This document shows positions 26,935-35,575 of a DNA stretch of 64,000 nucleotides, piece by piece. Under the pieces are notes generated by a model. It was given only the letters and a program-made list of their open reading frames with translations. It was not told where the DNA came from and made no database searches. Each line of letters opens with the position of its first letter. Positions within the stretch are counted from its first letter, which is position 1. This stretch comes from G963664585 sp963664585. Its GTDB lineage: Bacteria > Bacillota > Clostridia > Oscillospirales > Ruminococcaceae. The position numbers were made by a program, and so were the translations under genes. The stretch lies in assembly GCA_963664585.2 (NCBI GenBank), contig CAXXEO010000009.1, positions 62,001 through 126,000 on the forward strand. The letters are read 5' to 3'.

Positions 26935-27054
26935 ATGTACGTAACAAGATCACAGTTCCCGAAGGGCAGAAAATACCGTTTTGCATTTATCGGCGGATCT
27001 CAAATTCAAAAACATGGGCGCAGGGATCACGCGCCAGACAGGAGAGGTACATAG
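26935..27054 (+). CDS. Possible 39-residue leader peptide ahead of the M20 gene
   Basis: ATG 26935 with GGGGGTGG six bases upstream; its TAG stop directly abuts the ATG of the M20 gene. The product (MYVTRSQFPKGRKYRFAFIG...) is basic and has no recognised family. The Shine-Dalgarno of the M20 gene lies in its 3' end, so translation of the two is probably coupled. It may be a chance frame. Confidence 0.35.
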   Translation: MYVTRSQFPKGRKYRFAFIGGSQIQKHGRRDHAPDRRGT

Positions 27055-28362
27055 ATGGCCCACACAAAAGAACAACTGAAGCAAATCGCTTGTGCCGCGA
27101 TCGACAAGAATCGCGAGAAAATTATTGCCATTGGTGACTCTATTCTTTCTGAGCCTGAACTTGGCTATAAGGAGTACAAAACGGCTGCAAAAGTTAAAAA
27201 GCTGTTTGAGGAGTTGGGGTACGAATATCAGGATGGGGTAGCCCTTACCGGCCTTATTGCCCCACGCAAAGGCAAAGAGACTAAGATGAAGGTCGCTGTG
27301 ATGGGTGAGCTGGATGCGGTTATCGTCAAGGATCATCCCTTTGTGTGTAAAGAGACAGGGGCCGCACATGCGTGCGGACATAACTGCATGATTGCCGGAT
27401 TGGCCGGCGTAGCTTATGCCCTTAAGGATACCGGAATCATGGAAGAGCTGTCCGGCGATATTGTTTTGATGGCAGTTCCATCTGAAGAATATGTCGAGAT
27501 TGAGTATCGGAACTCCTTGCGTGAAGAGGGAAAAATCCATTTCCTCGGCGGCAAGCAGGAGTTTGTTAGCCTGGGCGTCATGGATGATATAGATATTATG
27601 GTGATGCAGCATACGGGAAGCCTCCCGAACGAAATTAAGGCCTTTGCTGGCGGGACCGGTAACGGCTTTACCGGAAAGCTCATTCGCTATATCGGTAAAG
27701 AGGCACATTCAGGCGGCGCCCCACACGAGGGAATCAATGCCCTGAATGCGGCAGAAATCGGTTTGATGGCTGTTCATGCCCAAAGAGAGACTTTTAAGGA
27801 TGAGGATCACATCCGTGTCCATCCAATCATCACAAAGGGCGGAGACCTTGTCAATGTGGTGCCGGCTGATGTCAGAATTGAAACCTATGTCCGCGGCAGC
27901 AACATCGACGCTATTCTCGACGCGAGTGCAAAGGTTAACCGCGCGTTTAAAGCAGGCGGAGATGCGGTCGGTGCCCAAACCATTATTACAGAGCTTCCCG
28001 GATACCTGCCGTCTATTTTAGACGACAAGCTTACCGATGTCATGTACGCAAACCTGAAATCGCTTGTCGGTGAAGGTGCACGTAGAATGGCTCCTGCCGG
28101 TGGCGGTTCGACTGACGCCGGGGATATTACTTACCTGATGCCTGCTATCCAAGCTGTAATTGGTGGTTCAACAGGTGGAGCACACAGTAAGGAATTTTCA
28201 ATTGTTGACAGAGAGCTTGCTTATCTGACAGCTGCGAAGGCACTTGTCACAACGGCAATTGATCTTTTGGCCGACGGCGCTGAGACCGGACTGGATATTA
28301 AAAAGTCGTACAAGCCGGCTATGACAAAAGAAGAGTACCTGACTAAATGGGGACATCTGTAA
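27055..28362 (+). CDS. M20-family amidohydrolase/peptidase
   Basis: 435 residues. Metal-site motifs of the M20D type: GELDAVI, then HACGHNCMIAG (about residue 103) and PSEEYVE. The insertion dimerisation domain is at about 190-310 (EAHSGGAPHEGINALNAAE, a typical M20D contact). C-terminal GGGSTDAGDITYLMP and GGAHSKEFSIVD. Such enzymes cleave N-acyl amino acids, aminoacyl-aminobenzoyl groups or related amides in the cytosol. Start ATG 27055 behind AGGAGAGG. It heads an operon with two membrane proteins that are probably its substrate importer. Confidence 0.88.
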   Translation: MAHTKEQLKQIACAAIDKNREKIIAIGDSILSEPELGYKEYKTAAKVKKLFEELGYEYQDGVALTGLIAPRKGKETKMKVAVMGELDAVIVKDHPFVCKETGAAHACGHNCMIAGLAGVAYALKDTGIMEELSGDIVLMAVPSEEYVEIEYRNSLREEGKIHFLGGKQEFVSLGVMDDIDIMVMQHTGSLPNEIKAFAGGTGNGFTGKLIRYIGKEAHSGGAPHEGINALNAAEIGLMAVHAQRETFKDEDHIRVHPIITKGGDLVNVVPADVRIETYVRGSNIDAILDASAKVNRAFKAGGDAVGAQTIITELPGYLPSILDDKLTDVMYANLKSLVGEGARRMAPAGGGSTDAGDITYLMPAIQAVIGGSTGGAHSKEFSIVDRELAYLTAAKALVTTAIDLLADGAETGLDIKKSYKPAMTKEEYLTKWGHL

Positions 28363-28405
28363 AAAGAAGCTGTTTAAATTATCCAAATAAGGAGGAAAGC
28401 TGTTT

Positions 28406-29224
28406 ATGAAATATTTAAACTTCAAGGACTGGAGAGTTCACGCTTTTTGTTTTGCAATGGTCGTTGCAGCAGAACTTATGGGCAACTATAAAGTAAATCT
28501 CGGAATTCTGAGCTTTACCTTGCTGCCTATGCTCTATGCACTGGTTATGGGCGTTATTCTTGCCGTAACAAAGGTCACCACCAAAGAGATGATGAATACA
28601 GCATCGCCATATATCGGTATCAGCGTGTGCTTTTTAACAGCAAAAATGGGTTCCACAATCGGTCCAAACCTTTCTGCAGTCCTCAAGGCCGGCCCCGCGC
28701 TGATCCTTCAGGAGTTCGGAAACCTGGGTACGATTTTCTTAGCGCTGCCGGTCGCAGTATTAGTCTTTAAAATGGGACGTCAAGCAGTTGGTGCCAGCTT
28801 CTCAATCTCCCGAGAGGGATCTCTTGCGATCATCGGTGACCTTTACGGCCTGGATTCTGAGGAAGGTCAGGGCGTCATGGGCGCTTATATTACCGGGACA
28901 TTGCTGGGTACGATTTTTAACGGTTTGCTGGCATCTTTTTGTGTCGGTATTGGTTTATTTCACCCCTACTCACTGGCGATGGCAGCCGGTACCGGTTCTG
29001 CATCCATGATGACAGCGGCCCTCGGTCCAATCGTCGAGGCGTATAAGTCAAATCCGGATATGGTCAGCAAAATTCAGACCTATGCGGCGTCAAGCCAGGT
29101 TCTTACAGGCTTGGATGGCTTGTATATGTCTTTGTTTATGGGGATTCCTATGACAAACTGGCTATACAAAAAACTTAAACGTGAAAAAAACCAACCCGCT
29201 CAAACAAAAGCGGAATCAAAGTAG
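28406..29224 (+). CDS. DUF3100 membrane protein, probable transporter subunit
   Basis: 272 residues, about eight hydrophobic segments; motifs SFTLLPMLYALVMGVIL, LSAVLKAGPALILQEFGNLG and the glycine-rich AAGTGSASMMTAAL in the C-terminal half are those of DUF3100. The family is uncharacterised but frequently sits next to M20 amidohydrolases. The gene is 43 bp after the M20 gene with GGAGG. With the next small membrane protein it could form a two-component permease for the M20 substrate; this is inference from position. Confidence 0.8.
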   Translation: MKYLNFKDWRVHAFCFAMVVAAELMGNYKVNLGILSFTLLPMLYALVMGVILAVTKVTTKEMMNTASPYIGISVCFLTAKMGSTIGPNLSAVLKAGPALILQEFGNLGTIFLALPVAVLVFKMGRQAVGASFSISREGSLAIIGDLYGLDSEEGQGVMGAYITGTLLGTIFNGLLASFCVGIGLFHPYSLAMAAGTGSASMMTAALGPIVEAYKSNPDMVSKIQTYAASSQVLTGLDGLYMSLFMGIPMTNWLYKKLKREKNQPAQTKAESK

Positions 29225-29239
29225 AAGGAGGGAACAACA

Positions 29240-29746
29240 GTGGAAAAATGGGTAACAAGAATTAAGGTTTTAGTGCTCTCTGCCATTTTTGCTTCAATCG
29301 GCAACTGGATTAACACATGGGTGACAAAGATGAGATCGCCCACACCAAACAAAGTCATCATTTACGATCCACTTTCCGTTCTTCCGGCCCTGGGCGTTAT
29401 GATCTTGATCATACTTTTTGGATACCTAGTGCAGGAATTAGTCGCGAAGTATTTAAAGATCAAGCTTCCCAGCATACTGTACATTTCATTGACCGCGATA
29501 TTCCTCAGCATTCCAAACTTTTCCCCCATGGCAACCTATATGAAGGTCGAATTTAACAAGATTGGTCTGTTGCCGCTTTGCACCCCTATTCTGGCCTATG
29601 CCGGTATCGCTATCGGCAAAGACCTTGAAGGCTTCAAAAAGCAGGGTGTTGCCATTGTTTGCACGGCACTGCTCACATTCCTTGGTACTTATCTTGGCTC
29701 GGCCCTTATTGCCGAAATTGTTTTAAGGTTTACAGGCGCTATCTAA
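29240..29746 (+). CDS. Small membrane protein, partner of the DUF3100 protein
   Basis: 168 residues with about four hydrophobic segments: 10-25, 47-68, 75-95 and 105-160. The stretch TPILAYAGIAIGKDLEGFKKQG near the end recalls the C-terminal half of LysO/DUF340-type exporters, but I cannot assign it firmly. 15 bp after the DUF3100 gene, preceded by GGAGGG. Probably forms a complex with it. Confidence 0.65.
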   Translation: MEKWVTRIKVLVLSAIFASIGNWINTWVTKMRSPTPNKVIIYDPLSVLPALGVMILIILFGYLVQELVAKYLKIKLPSILYISLTAIFLSIPNFSPMATYMKVEFNKIGLLPLCTPILAYAGIAIGKDLEGFKKQGVAIVCTALLTFLGTYLGSALIAEIVLRFTGAI

Positions 29747-29805
29747 GACCGATAAAACCATGAAGTTTGTATTCGCGCTGTGATACATTACGAATACCAT
29801 CAAAC

Positions 29806-29837
29806 AAAGGCAGACCGTTTTGGCGGTCTGCCTTTTT
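29806..29837 (+). terminator. Intrinsic terminator of the M20/DUF3100 operon
   Basis: AGGCAGACCG, loop TTTTGG, CGGTCTGCCT followed by TTTTT. It lies 60 bp after the last gene, in the convergent region with the malic enzyme gene. Confidence 0.92.
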
Positions 29838-29911
29838 GTTTGCGTATAATATTTATTGTTGGTAAATTATAACTACTTGCCATACTTATTTCAAATAAAG
29901 TGATAATAATG

Positions 29912-29955
29912 TTGCCGTTATTTTTTTCAGCCAGAGGCAGGGTAAATAGCGGCAA
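29912..29955. other. Inverted repeat in the convergent intergenic region
   Basis: TTGCCGTTATTT and AAATAGCGGCAA pair with one G-T-type mismatch around a GC-rich middle (CAGCCAGAGGCAGGG). It may terminate the minus-strand malic enzyme transcript. It resembles a worn hairpin element but lacks the ends of families A and B. Confidence 0.45.
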
Positions 29956-29972
29956 TAATATAAACGGGAATT

Positions 29973-31127
29973 TTAACTGTGCTGGGCCTCTTCAGCAACA
30001 GCTGCGGCAACCACATCGGCAACTGACTTGTCAAAAACCGGAGGAATGATGTAGTCTGCTGATAGTTGTTCATCAGTTACCAACGCTGCAAGTGCCCGCG
30101 CGGCCTTTTGCTTCATGGCTTCGGTAATATCTTTGGCACGGGCTTTTAAAGCGCCCTTGAAGATGCCCGGGAATACCAAAAGATTATTAATCTGATTCGG
30201 ATAATCCGAGCGTCCCGTTCCGATGACAGCCGCGCCGCCTGCTTTGGCTTCATCAGGCATAATCTCCGGTGTCGGGTTTGCCATCGCGAACACGATGCCA
30301 CGATTCATCGTGGACACCATTTCTCTCGTGACAAGATTGGGCCTAGACACGCCGATAAACGCATCAGCGCCCTTCAGGGCATCAGCCAGTTTGCCATGCT
30401 CGTGGCCCACATTACTGATTTTGGCGATTGCCGCCTGCGCCTCGTTGATGTTTTCATCTCCGTCACAGATAATGCCGTTAATATCGCACATCACCACATT
30501 GCCAAATTTCATATCCAGAAGCAGCTTGCCAATCGCAATGCCGGCCGCACCTGCACCGTTAATAACGATTTTTACCGTGCCGTGCTTTTTGCCGACTACT
30601 TTGAGGGCGTTGATCAGTGCCGCAGCCACAACGATGGCAGTTCCGTGTTGGTCATCATGGAATACGGGAATATCGCAGAGTTCTTTTAACCTGCTTTCAA
30701 TTTTGAAGCAGCGCGGCGCGGCGATATCCTCCAGGTTGATGCCGCCAAAGCTTTTGCTGATCAGCGCGATGGTCTCGATAATTTTTTCATCATCCTGCGT
30801 ATCAATGCAGAGTGGGAAAGCATCCACATCACCAAATTCTTTGAATAGAGCGCATTTCCCCTCCATGACAGGCATTGCTGCTGCTGGCCCGATGTTGCCA
30901 AGTCCCAACACAGCGGTTCCATCGGTAATCACCGCCACAAGGTTGCCGCGACGGGTGAGATCAAAAGATTTTTGATAATCCTTTTCAATGGCACGACAGG
31001 GCTCAGCGACACCAGGTGTATACGCAAGCGATAAATCCTCACGGCTGTTGATTGGGTAACGGGAAACGATTTCAATTTTGCCTTTGAGTTGCTCATGAAG
31101 AGCAAGAGAATCCTGATAAACGTCCAA
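29973..31127 (-). CDS. NAD(P)-dependent malic enzyme
   Basis: 384 residues, the short bacterial form. N-terminal YTPGVAEPCRAI motif with catalytic tyrosine, SDGTAVLG-like ITDGTAVLGLGNIGP, metal ligands in PVFHDDQHGTAIV, then Rossmann IVINGAGAAGIAIGKLL and FAMANPTPEI. Converts malate to pyruvate and CO2 with reduction of NAD(P). Start is TTG 31127 with GGAGG nine bases upstream. Last gene of the dicarboxylate operon, 17 bp after fumC; together they convert fumarate to pyruvate. Confidence 0.93.
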   Translation of the reverse strand: MDVYQDSLALHEQLKGKIEIVSRYPINSREDLSLAYTPGVAEPCRAIEKDYQKSFDLTRRGNLVAVITDGTAVLGLGNIGPAAAMPVMEGKCALFKEFGDVDAFPLCIDTQDDEKIIETIALISKSFGGINLEDIAAPRCFKIESRLKELCDIPVFHDDQHGTAIVVAAALINALKVVGKKHGTVKIVINGAGAAGIAIGKLLLDMKFGNVVMCDINGIICDGDENINEAQAAIAKISNVGHEHGKLADALKGADAFIGVSRPNLVTREMVSTMNRGIVFAMANPTPEIMPDEAKAGGAAVIGTGRSDYPNQINNLLVFPGIFKGALKARAKDITEAMKQKAARALAALVTDEQLSADYIIPPVFDKSVADVVAAAVAEEAQHS

Positions 31128-31144
31128 AACAAATGCCTCCTTCT

Positions 31145-32506
31145 TTATACCATTTTTTCTGGTTTTATGGCCGCATCGAACTGATCACCCGTCATAAGTC
31201 CGAGCTTTTCCACAGCTTCTCTCAGAGATATATTTTCTTTGTAGGCAAGCTTTGCGGTTTTCGCTGCGTTGTCATAACCAATGTATGGATTAAGCGCCGT
31301 AACGAGCATCAGTGAGTGATACAAATTATAGTGCATCTTTTCTTGGTTTGCAACAATCCCCGATGCACAGTGTGTATCAAATGAAACAATCGAATCGGAA
31401 AGCAGGCGTACCGATTGCAGGAAATTATAGATACAAACCGGCATGAATACATTCAGTTCAAAGTTGCCCTGAGAGGCTGCCATGCCAACCGCCACGTCAT
31501 TAGCCATAACCTGGACGGCAACCATTGTGACCGCCTCACTTTGGGTGGGATTCACTTTTCCCGGCATGATGGAACTGCCTGGCTCGTTTTCGGGAATATT
31601 GATTTCCCCCAGACCGCAGCGGGGCCCGCTGGCGAGCCAGCGCACATCATTGGCGATTTTCATCATATCTGCCGCCAGCGCCTTGAGCGCACCGTGCGCA
31701 AGCACAAGCCCGCTCTTGCTGGTGAGTGCATGAAATTTATTTGGAGCGGTGATAAAGTTGATTCCGGTCAGCCCGGTAACGGACTGCGCGACCGCTTCAG
31801 CAAATCCCTTTGGCGCGTTAAGGCCGGTACCTACAGCCGTACCGCCCAGCGCAAGCTGACGGAGGCCTTTCATGCTGCTTTGAATCATCAGGCGGTCCTC
31901 GAGCAACATCTGTTTCCAACCGCTGATTTCTTGTGAGAAGCGAATGGGCGTCGCATCCTGCAAATGGGTTCTGCCAATCTTGATCACGTCTTCGTTCTCT
32001 TTTTCCAGGCGTTCAAAAGTAGCGGTAAGAGTATCAATTGCCGGAAGCAGCGCATTTTGCAGTTGGACTGCGGCGGCAATATGCATTGCGGTGGGAAATG
32101 TATCATTGGAACTCTGTGACATGTTAACATGATCGTTTGGATGAACTGCCTTGCCGATCAGTTTTGCTGCCCGGTGCGCAATGACTTCGTTCATATTCAT
32201 ATTGCTTTGCGTACCACTTCCGGTCTGCCAGACCACAAGCGGAAAATGCTCGTCCCATATGCCTGTGGAGACTTCATCACAGGCTGCGGCAATTCCTCCA
32301 GCAATTTCGCCGTCCAGTTTGCCAAGATTGAGATTGGTAAGCGCCGCTGCTTTTTTAACGACGGCAAACGCACGGATAATTTCCTTTGGCATTTTTTCCT
32401 CGCCAATTTTAAAGTTCTCGAAGCTTCTTTGCGTTTGAGCGCCCCAAAGCCTCGTTTCCTCGACCCGGATTTCGCCCATCGAATCTTTTTCTATCCGGTA
32501 CTCCAT
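31145..32506 (-). CDS. fumC: Fumarate hydratase class II
   Basis: 453 residues. GSGTQSNMNMNEVIAHRA and QSSNDTFPTAMH substrate-site motifs, plus the signature loop GSSIMPGKVNPTQSEA near residue 315, whose TQSEA favours fumarase over aspartase. Oxygen-stable, non-Fe-S enzyme hydrating fumarate to malate. Unusual because a complete class I Fe-S hydratase (two subunits) is encoded immediately upstream in the same operon. A repeat B copy lies in the 112-bp gap between them. Confidence 0.93.
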   Translation of the reverse strand: MEYRIEKDSMGEIRVEETRLWGAQTQRSFENFKIGEEKMPKEIIRAFAVVKKAAALTNLNLGKLDGEIAGGIAAACDEVSTGIWDEHFPLVVWQTGSGTQSNMNMNEVIAHRAAKLIGKAVHPNDHVNMSQSSNDTFPTAMHIAAAVQLQNALLPAIDTLTATFERLEKENEDVIKIGRTHLQDATPIRFSQEISGWKQMLLEDRLMIQSSMKGLRQLALGGTAVGTGLNAPKGFAEAVAQSVTGLTGINFITAPNKFHALTSKSGLVLAHGALKALAADMMKIANDVRWLASGPRCGLGEINIPENEPGSSIMPGKVNPTQSEAVTMVAVQVMANDVAVGMAASQGNFELNVFMPVCIYNFLQSVRLLSDSIVSFDTHCASGIVANQEKMHYNLYHSLMLVTALNPYIGYDNAAKTAKLAYKENISLREAVEKLGLMTGDQFDAAIKPEKMV

Positions 32507-32547
32507 ATTTTAAAACCTCCTGATGGCAATATATTTTGAGTTTTTAT

Positions 32548-32624
32548 CTAGTGCCTTGCAAAATCTAAATCTTTCATGGCTATGGGTTTAATATACAAGT
32601 TTAAGATGTTGCATTGTACTAGTG
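32548..32624 (+). repeat. Palindromic repeat family B, short copy, supplies a stop codon
   Basis: 77 bp, CTAGTGCCTTGCAAAATC to GCATTGTACTAGTG, no GC core. The terminal CTAG provides the TAG stop of the upstream minus-strand hydratase beta-subunit gene. Confidence 0.85.
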
Positions 32625-33200
32625 TGGATATATTTGCTCGATTGTTTGAAGCGCTGATGTCCTCAATGTTTTGTAGATACTGTTGCCATGAGTGTCCATT
32701 CCCACCACCATCGGACCGAAACAAGTGGCTTTCAGACTCCAGAGCGCTTCTGGAATGCCCAAGTCCATCCATGTCACATCGTCAATTTTTTCAATACCCT
32801 CAGCAAGCTGGGCCGCACAGCCGGGAGCTGCTTGCAAATAGACATATCCGTATTTTTGGCATGCATTGAGTGTATCTTCTCCCATGCCGCCCTTACCGAT
32901 TATCAAACGAACCTTCATTTGTCCGACCATTTCAGCGTAAGGCTCCATGCGGATGCTAGTGGTGGGCCCGATGACGTTTAAATTCCAGCCATCTTTTCCT
33001 TTGAGAGCTACAGGCCCCGCGTGGAAGATTGCATTCCCCTCAAAATCTTTGGGCAATGGCTCGTTTTTTTCCAAAAGATCCTTTATGCGTAGGTGGGCCA
33101 TGTCACGGGAGGTATATATTTCACCTTTGATATAAACCACATCGCCTGTTCGAAGCTCTCTTGTTTGATCTTCGGTCATTGGCAGTGTTAATAGCTTCAT
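32619..33200 (-). CDS. Class I fumarase/tartrate dehydratase-type hydro-lyase, beta subunit
   Basis: 193 residues from ATG 33200 (GGAGAG); a longer frame to 33221 overlaps the alpha gene. Contains the beta-subunit swivelling domain: GDVVYIKGEIYTSRDMAH, IFHAGPVALK, VIGPTTSIRMEPY and LIIGKGGMG. Works with the alpha subunit as an Fe-S fumarase or related C4 hydro-lyase. The stop codon lies within a repeat B element, so the extreme C-terminus was set by that insertion. Confidence 0.88.
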   Translation of the reverse strand: MKLLTLPMTEDQTRELRTGDVVYIKGEIYTSRDMAHLRIKDLLEKNEPLPKDFEGNAIFHAGPVALKGKDGWNLNVIGPTTSIRMEPYAEMVGQMKVRLIIGKGGMGEDTLNACQKYGYVYLQAAPGCAAQLAEGIEKIDDVTWMDLGIPEALWSLKATCFGPMVVGMDTHGNSIYKTLRTSALQTIEQIYPH

Positions 33201-33217
33201 AAACTCTCCTTCTTCCG

Positions 33218-34099
33218 TCACAGGATAATTTCGGAATGCCCGTCGCGGTACAGACGTACACCAGCGCGTCTCGCGACCCAGCAGTGAAAATTAATGGCAA
33301 CAGGGGCAATTGCGGTGTGCGTATGGGCAGTCATGATTTTGACGGCGAGCGCGTAGGTGTCGCCGCCTGTCCCGGCTGCACCGAGACCAAGCTTGTTGAT
33401 GTTTTCCAGAAGCTCATCTTCCAGCGAGCGCAGAAGCGGGTCGGGGTTGACGTCGTCCCAACGACGGGTACTGATGGCGCGACGGCTCATTTTACAGGCA
33501 ACGTCCATCTGACCGCCGATACCGATGCCGATACCGACCGGGGGACACGGCTTTCCGCCCGCATCTACGACCGTTTCAAGTACCAGACGCTTGAAGCCCT
33601 CATAGTCTTTCCCCAGCGAGGCAGGGGTCATTACCTTCATAATATTGCCCAGCTCAGCGCCGCATCCTTTTGCGCTGATGATCATTTCAATATAATCTTG
33701 TTCGGGACAGTAATCAAGTTCGAAATTTGGAACGCCGTCCCCTGAATTGTCGCCAGAATTTTGACGTGTCAGCGGATGGACGATGCTTGGGCGCAGATAT
33801 CCCTTGTCTGTTGCCACTTTGATTGCCTCACGAAAAAAAGGTTTTACATCGCAGGGCATCGTTCCATCGCCATAGGTGACATAGATGGTTGGATAACCCG
33901 GGGACTGGCAAACCGCCTTGTCCTTTTCCTGCGTGAGTGCCACATTGTCCAGCATCGACTTCATCATGCTTTGGGCGGTCGAATTGGTTTCATGAGACAG
34001 CGCCTTTTTGAGAAGCCCGAGCACATCGGGCGACACGCCGGTAACAGCTCTGAGCGCAAGCTCATAAACGGTATCGCGCAATAACTGGTCTGTAATCAT
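33218..34099 (-). CDS. Class I fumarase/tartrate dehydratase-type hydro-lyase, alpha subunit
   Basis: 293 residues. Cluster-ligand cysteines are seen in SPGYPTIYV-adjacent DYCPEQDYIE, SAKGCGAELGN and VGIGIGIGGQMDVACKMSRRA, the standard alpha-subunit pattern for a [4Fe-4S] catalytic cluster. With the beta subunit it hydrates fumarate to malate; L-tartrate or mesaconate-type substrates cannot be excluded from sequence. 16 bp after the MmgE/PrpD gene, 17 bp before the beta gene, so clearly cotranscribed. Confidence 0.9.
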   Translation of the reverse strand: MITDQLLRDTVYELALRAVTGVSPDVLGLLKKALSHETNSTAQSMMKSMLDNVALTQEKDKAVCQSPGYPTIYVTYGDGTMPCDVKPFFREAIKVATDKGYLRPSIVHPLTRQNSGDNSGDGVPNFELDYCPEQDYIEMIISAKGCGAELGNIMKVMTPASLGKDYEGFKRLVLETVVDAGGKPCPPVGIGIGIGGQMDVACKMSRRAISTRRWDDVNPDPLLRSLEDELLENINKLGLGAAGTGGDTYALAVKIMTAHTHTAIAPVAINFHCWVARRAGVRLYRDGHSEIIL

Positions 34100-34115
34100 A
34101 GCACTCTCCTTTTTG

Positions 34116-35471
34116 TTATGAAAATAATTTTCCTTTAATGTTATTGATTTCTTCTAAATGCTGAATCTTGTCAATGATAGCATCTCTTTTTGCCGTAATA
34201 AGAAGTGGTGAGGTAATTGTACAGAATTTCGCGGTGATGGCATTCCAGTCCATTGGATTTCTTTCGTCGCCCAGTGGGTATTCAACCCGCTTTATTCTGG
34301 CTGTTCCATCGGTGAAACGAATTTCGACATTATGTATCCATTTGTCAGTATCCTGTTCATACTCTGCTTCGATTGCCTCATCCTCTTTCACAATAATTTT
34401 CTCCATCAATCTCTTGATTTTCGGTGCGGCAACGCACTCGGCACTGAAAACAGAATCCGTAACCTCACCGTAGGTGAGGGCAGCAGCAACACAGTATTGC
34501 AGACTAAATTTATGTGCATAAAGTGTCTGCGGATTTGGATTATCAATCAGGTTTACCGCATTGCGGTACGTTTTGATTTCAATGGTTTTGATCGAATTTA
34601 TATCAAAACCGGGCTCCTCCATCATGAGCTGTACGGCATACACGGCCGAATGGGCATGACGGCAGCAGGCATATGGCTTGAAGCAGTCGTTTTCTACCTT
34701 AAACATGCCATTACCTAATCCGTCAAGAATTTTCTCCATGCTGTATTTTTGCGCTACCGCCTTTACAAAACCTTTTTCTCCCTCCAGTATGCGCGTCGCA
34801 CCGGTAAAGCCAAGCTTTGAAAGCTCTGCGGAAAGGATACCATTCATGCATGCCTTGGCGGCATGCAGCGTTTTAGACATGGCACCATCGTTCATAAATT
34901 CCCACAACCCCGCCGCCTGGCTGCCTGCTGTGCCAAGGCAATGGTTCATCTCAGAGGCGTTCAACCCAAGCAGGTGTCCGGCGGTCACGGCTGCAGCAAA
35001 ATTGCCGACAATACCTGTGGTATGCCAGAACCAGTAGGAGGAAGGAATAATCGCTTCTCCGATACGTGCACCTGTTTCAAAGCCTGCTACGATTGCCGTG
35101 ATAACCTCTTTCCCGCTCTTTTGAAGGTGTTCACCGAGCGCCAAGGCAACCGGGATCGTGACAACACCAGGATGGATAATCGAAGCCTTATGTACATCAT
35201 CCAGATCCAACGCATGTCCACAAGCGGCGTTTAATCCGGCGGCATAACGTACATCTGTCATCGGAAAATCCGGATTCCAGACAGTGGCTTCCTCTTTAGC
35301 CCTAAGATGTCCGAAATATTGCCGCCAGATCAAGCTGGACGGATTGGTGCTGCCAGCTATCGTAACGCCAATTAGGTCAAGAATCGCTTTTTTAGAACTA
35401 TCTATCGCTTTAAAGCTAAGATCGTCATAGGTTAGCGCCGATAAATATTCTGCGAGTTGTGCAGTGATCAA
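34116..35471 (-). CDS. MmgE/PrpD-family dehydratase, decarboxylase or epimerase
   Basis: 451 residues from TTG 35471 (GGAGGG six bases upstream); ATG 35513 is a weaker alternative. All-helical N-domain with LDLIGVTIAGSTNP, AALNAACGHALDLDD-like block and FWHTTGIVGNFAAAV; C-domain with KPYACCRHAHSAVYAV. The family contains 2-methylcitrate dehydratase, cis-aconitate decarboxylase and iminodisuccinate epimerase. With fumarases and malic enzyme downstream, a substrate that yields fumarate or malate is more likely than methylcitrate: no prpB or prpC is present. Confidence 0.85.
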   Translation of the reverse strand: MITAQLAEYLSALTYDDLSFKAIDSSKKAILDLIGVTIAGSTNPSSLIWRQYFGHLRAKEEATVWNPDFPMTDVRYAAGLNAACGHALDLDDVHKASIIHPGVVTIPVALALGEHLQKSGKEVITAIVAGFETGARIGEAIIPSSYWFWHTTGIVGNFAAAVTAGHLLGLNASEMNHCLGTAGSQAAGLWEFMNDGAMSKTLHAAKACMNGILSAELSKLGFTGATRILEGEKGFVKAVAQKYSMEKILDGLGNGMFKVENDCFKPYACCRHAHSAVYAVQLMMEEPGFDINSIKTIEIKTYRNAVNLIDNPNPQTLYAHKFSLQYCVAAALTYGEVTDSVFSAECVAAPKIKRLMEKIIVKEDEAIEAEYEQDTDKWIHNVEIRFTDGTARIKRVEYPLGDERNPMDWNAITAKFCTITSPLLITAKRDAIIDKIQHLEEINNIKGKLFS

Positions 35472-35575
35472 TGTTTTCCCTCCAATTTTGCGAAGATAAC
35501 GGAAGGCGGCCATATCGCAGACCCACCATCTGCAAAGTCCATCATTAAATTTTATGTTATTTTTACCATTTTTTA

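Noticed and set aside
26886..27137. 83-codon frame overlapping the M20 start
   Set aside because: Shadow of the M20 gene in another frame; the 39-codon frame beside it is the only plausible small gene there.
29912..29955. Further copy of repeat A or B
   Set aside because: Has an inverted repeat and a GC-rich centre but none of the conserved ends.
34116..35471. Methylcitrate cycle (prpD) assignment
   Set aside because: No methylcitrate synthase or methylisocitrate lyase nearby; neighbours are fumarases and malic enzyme.
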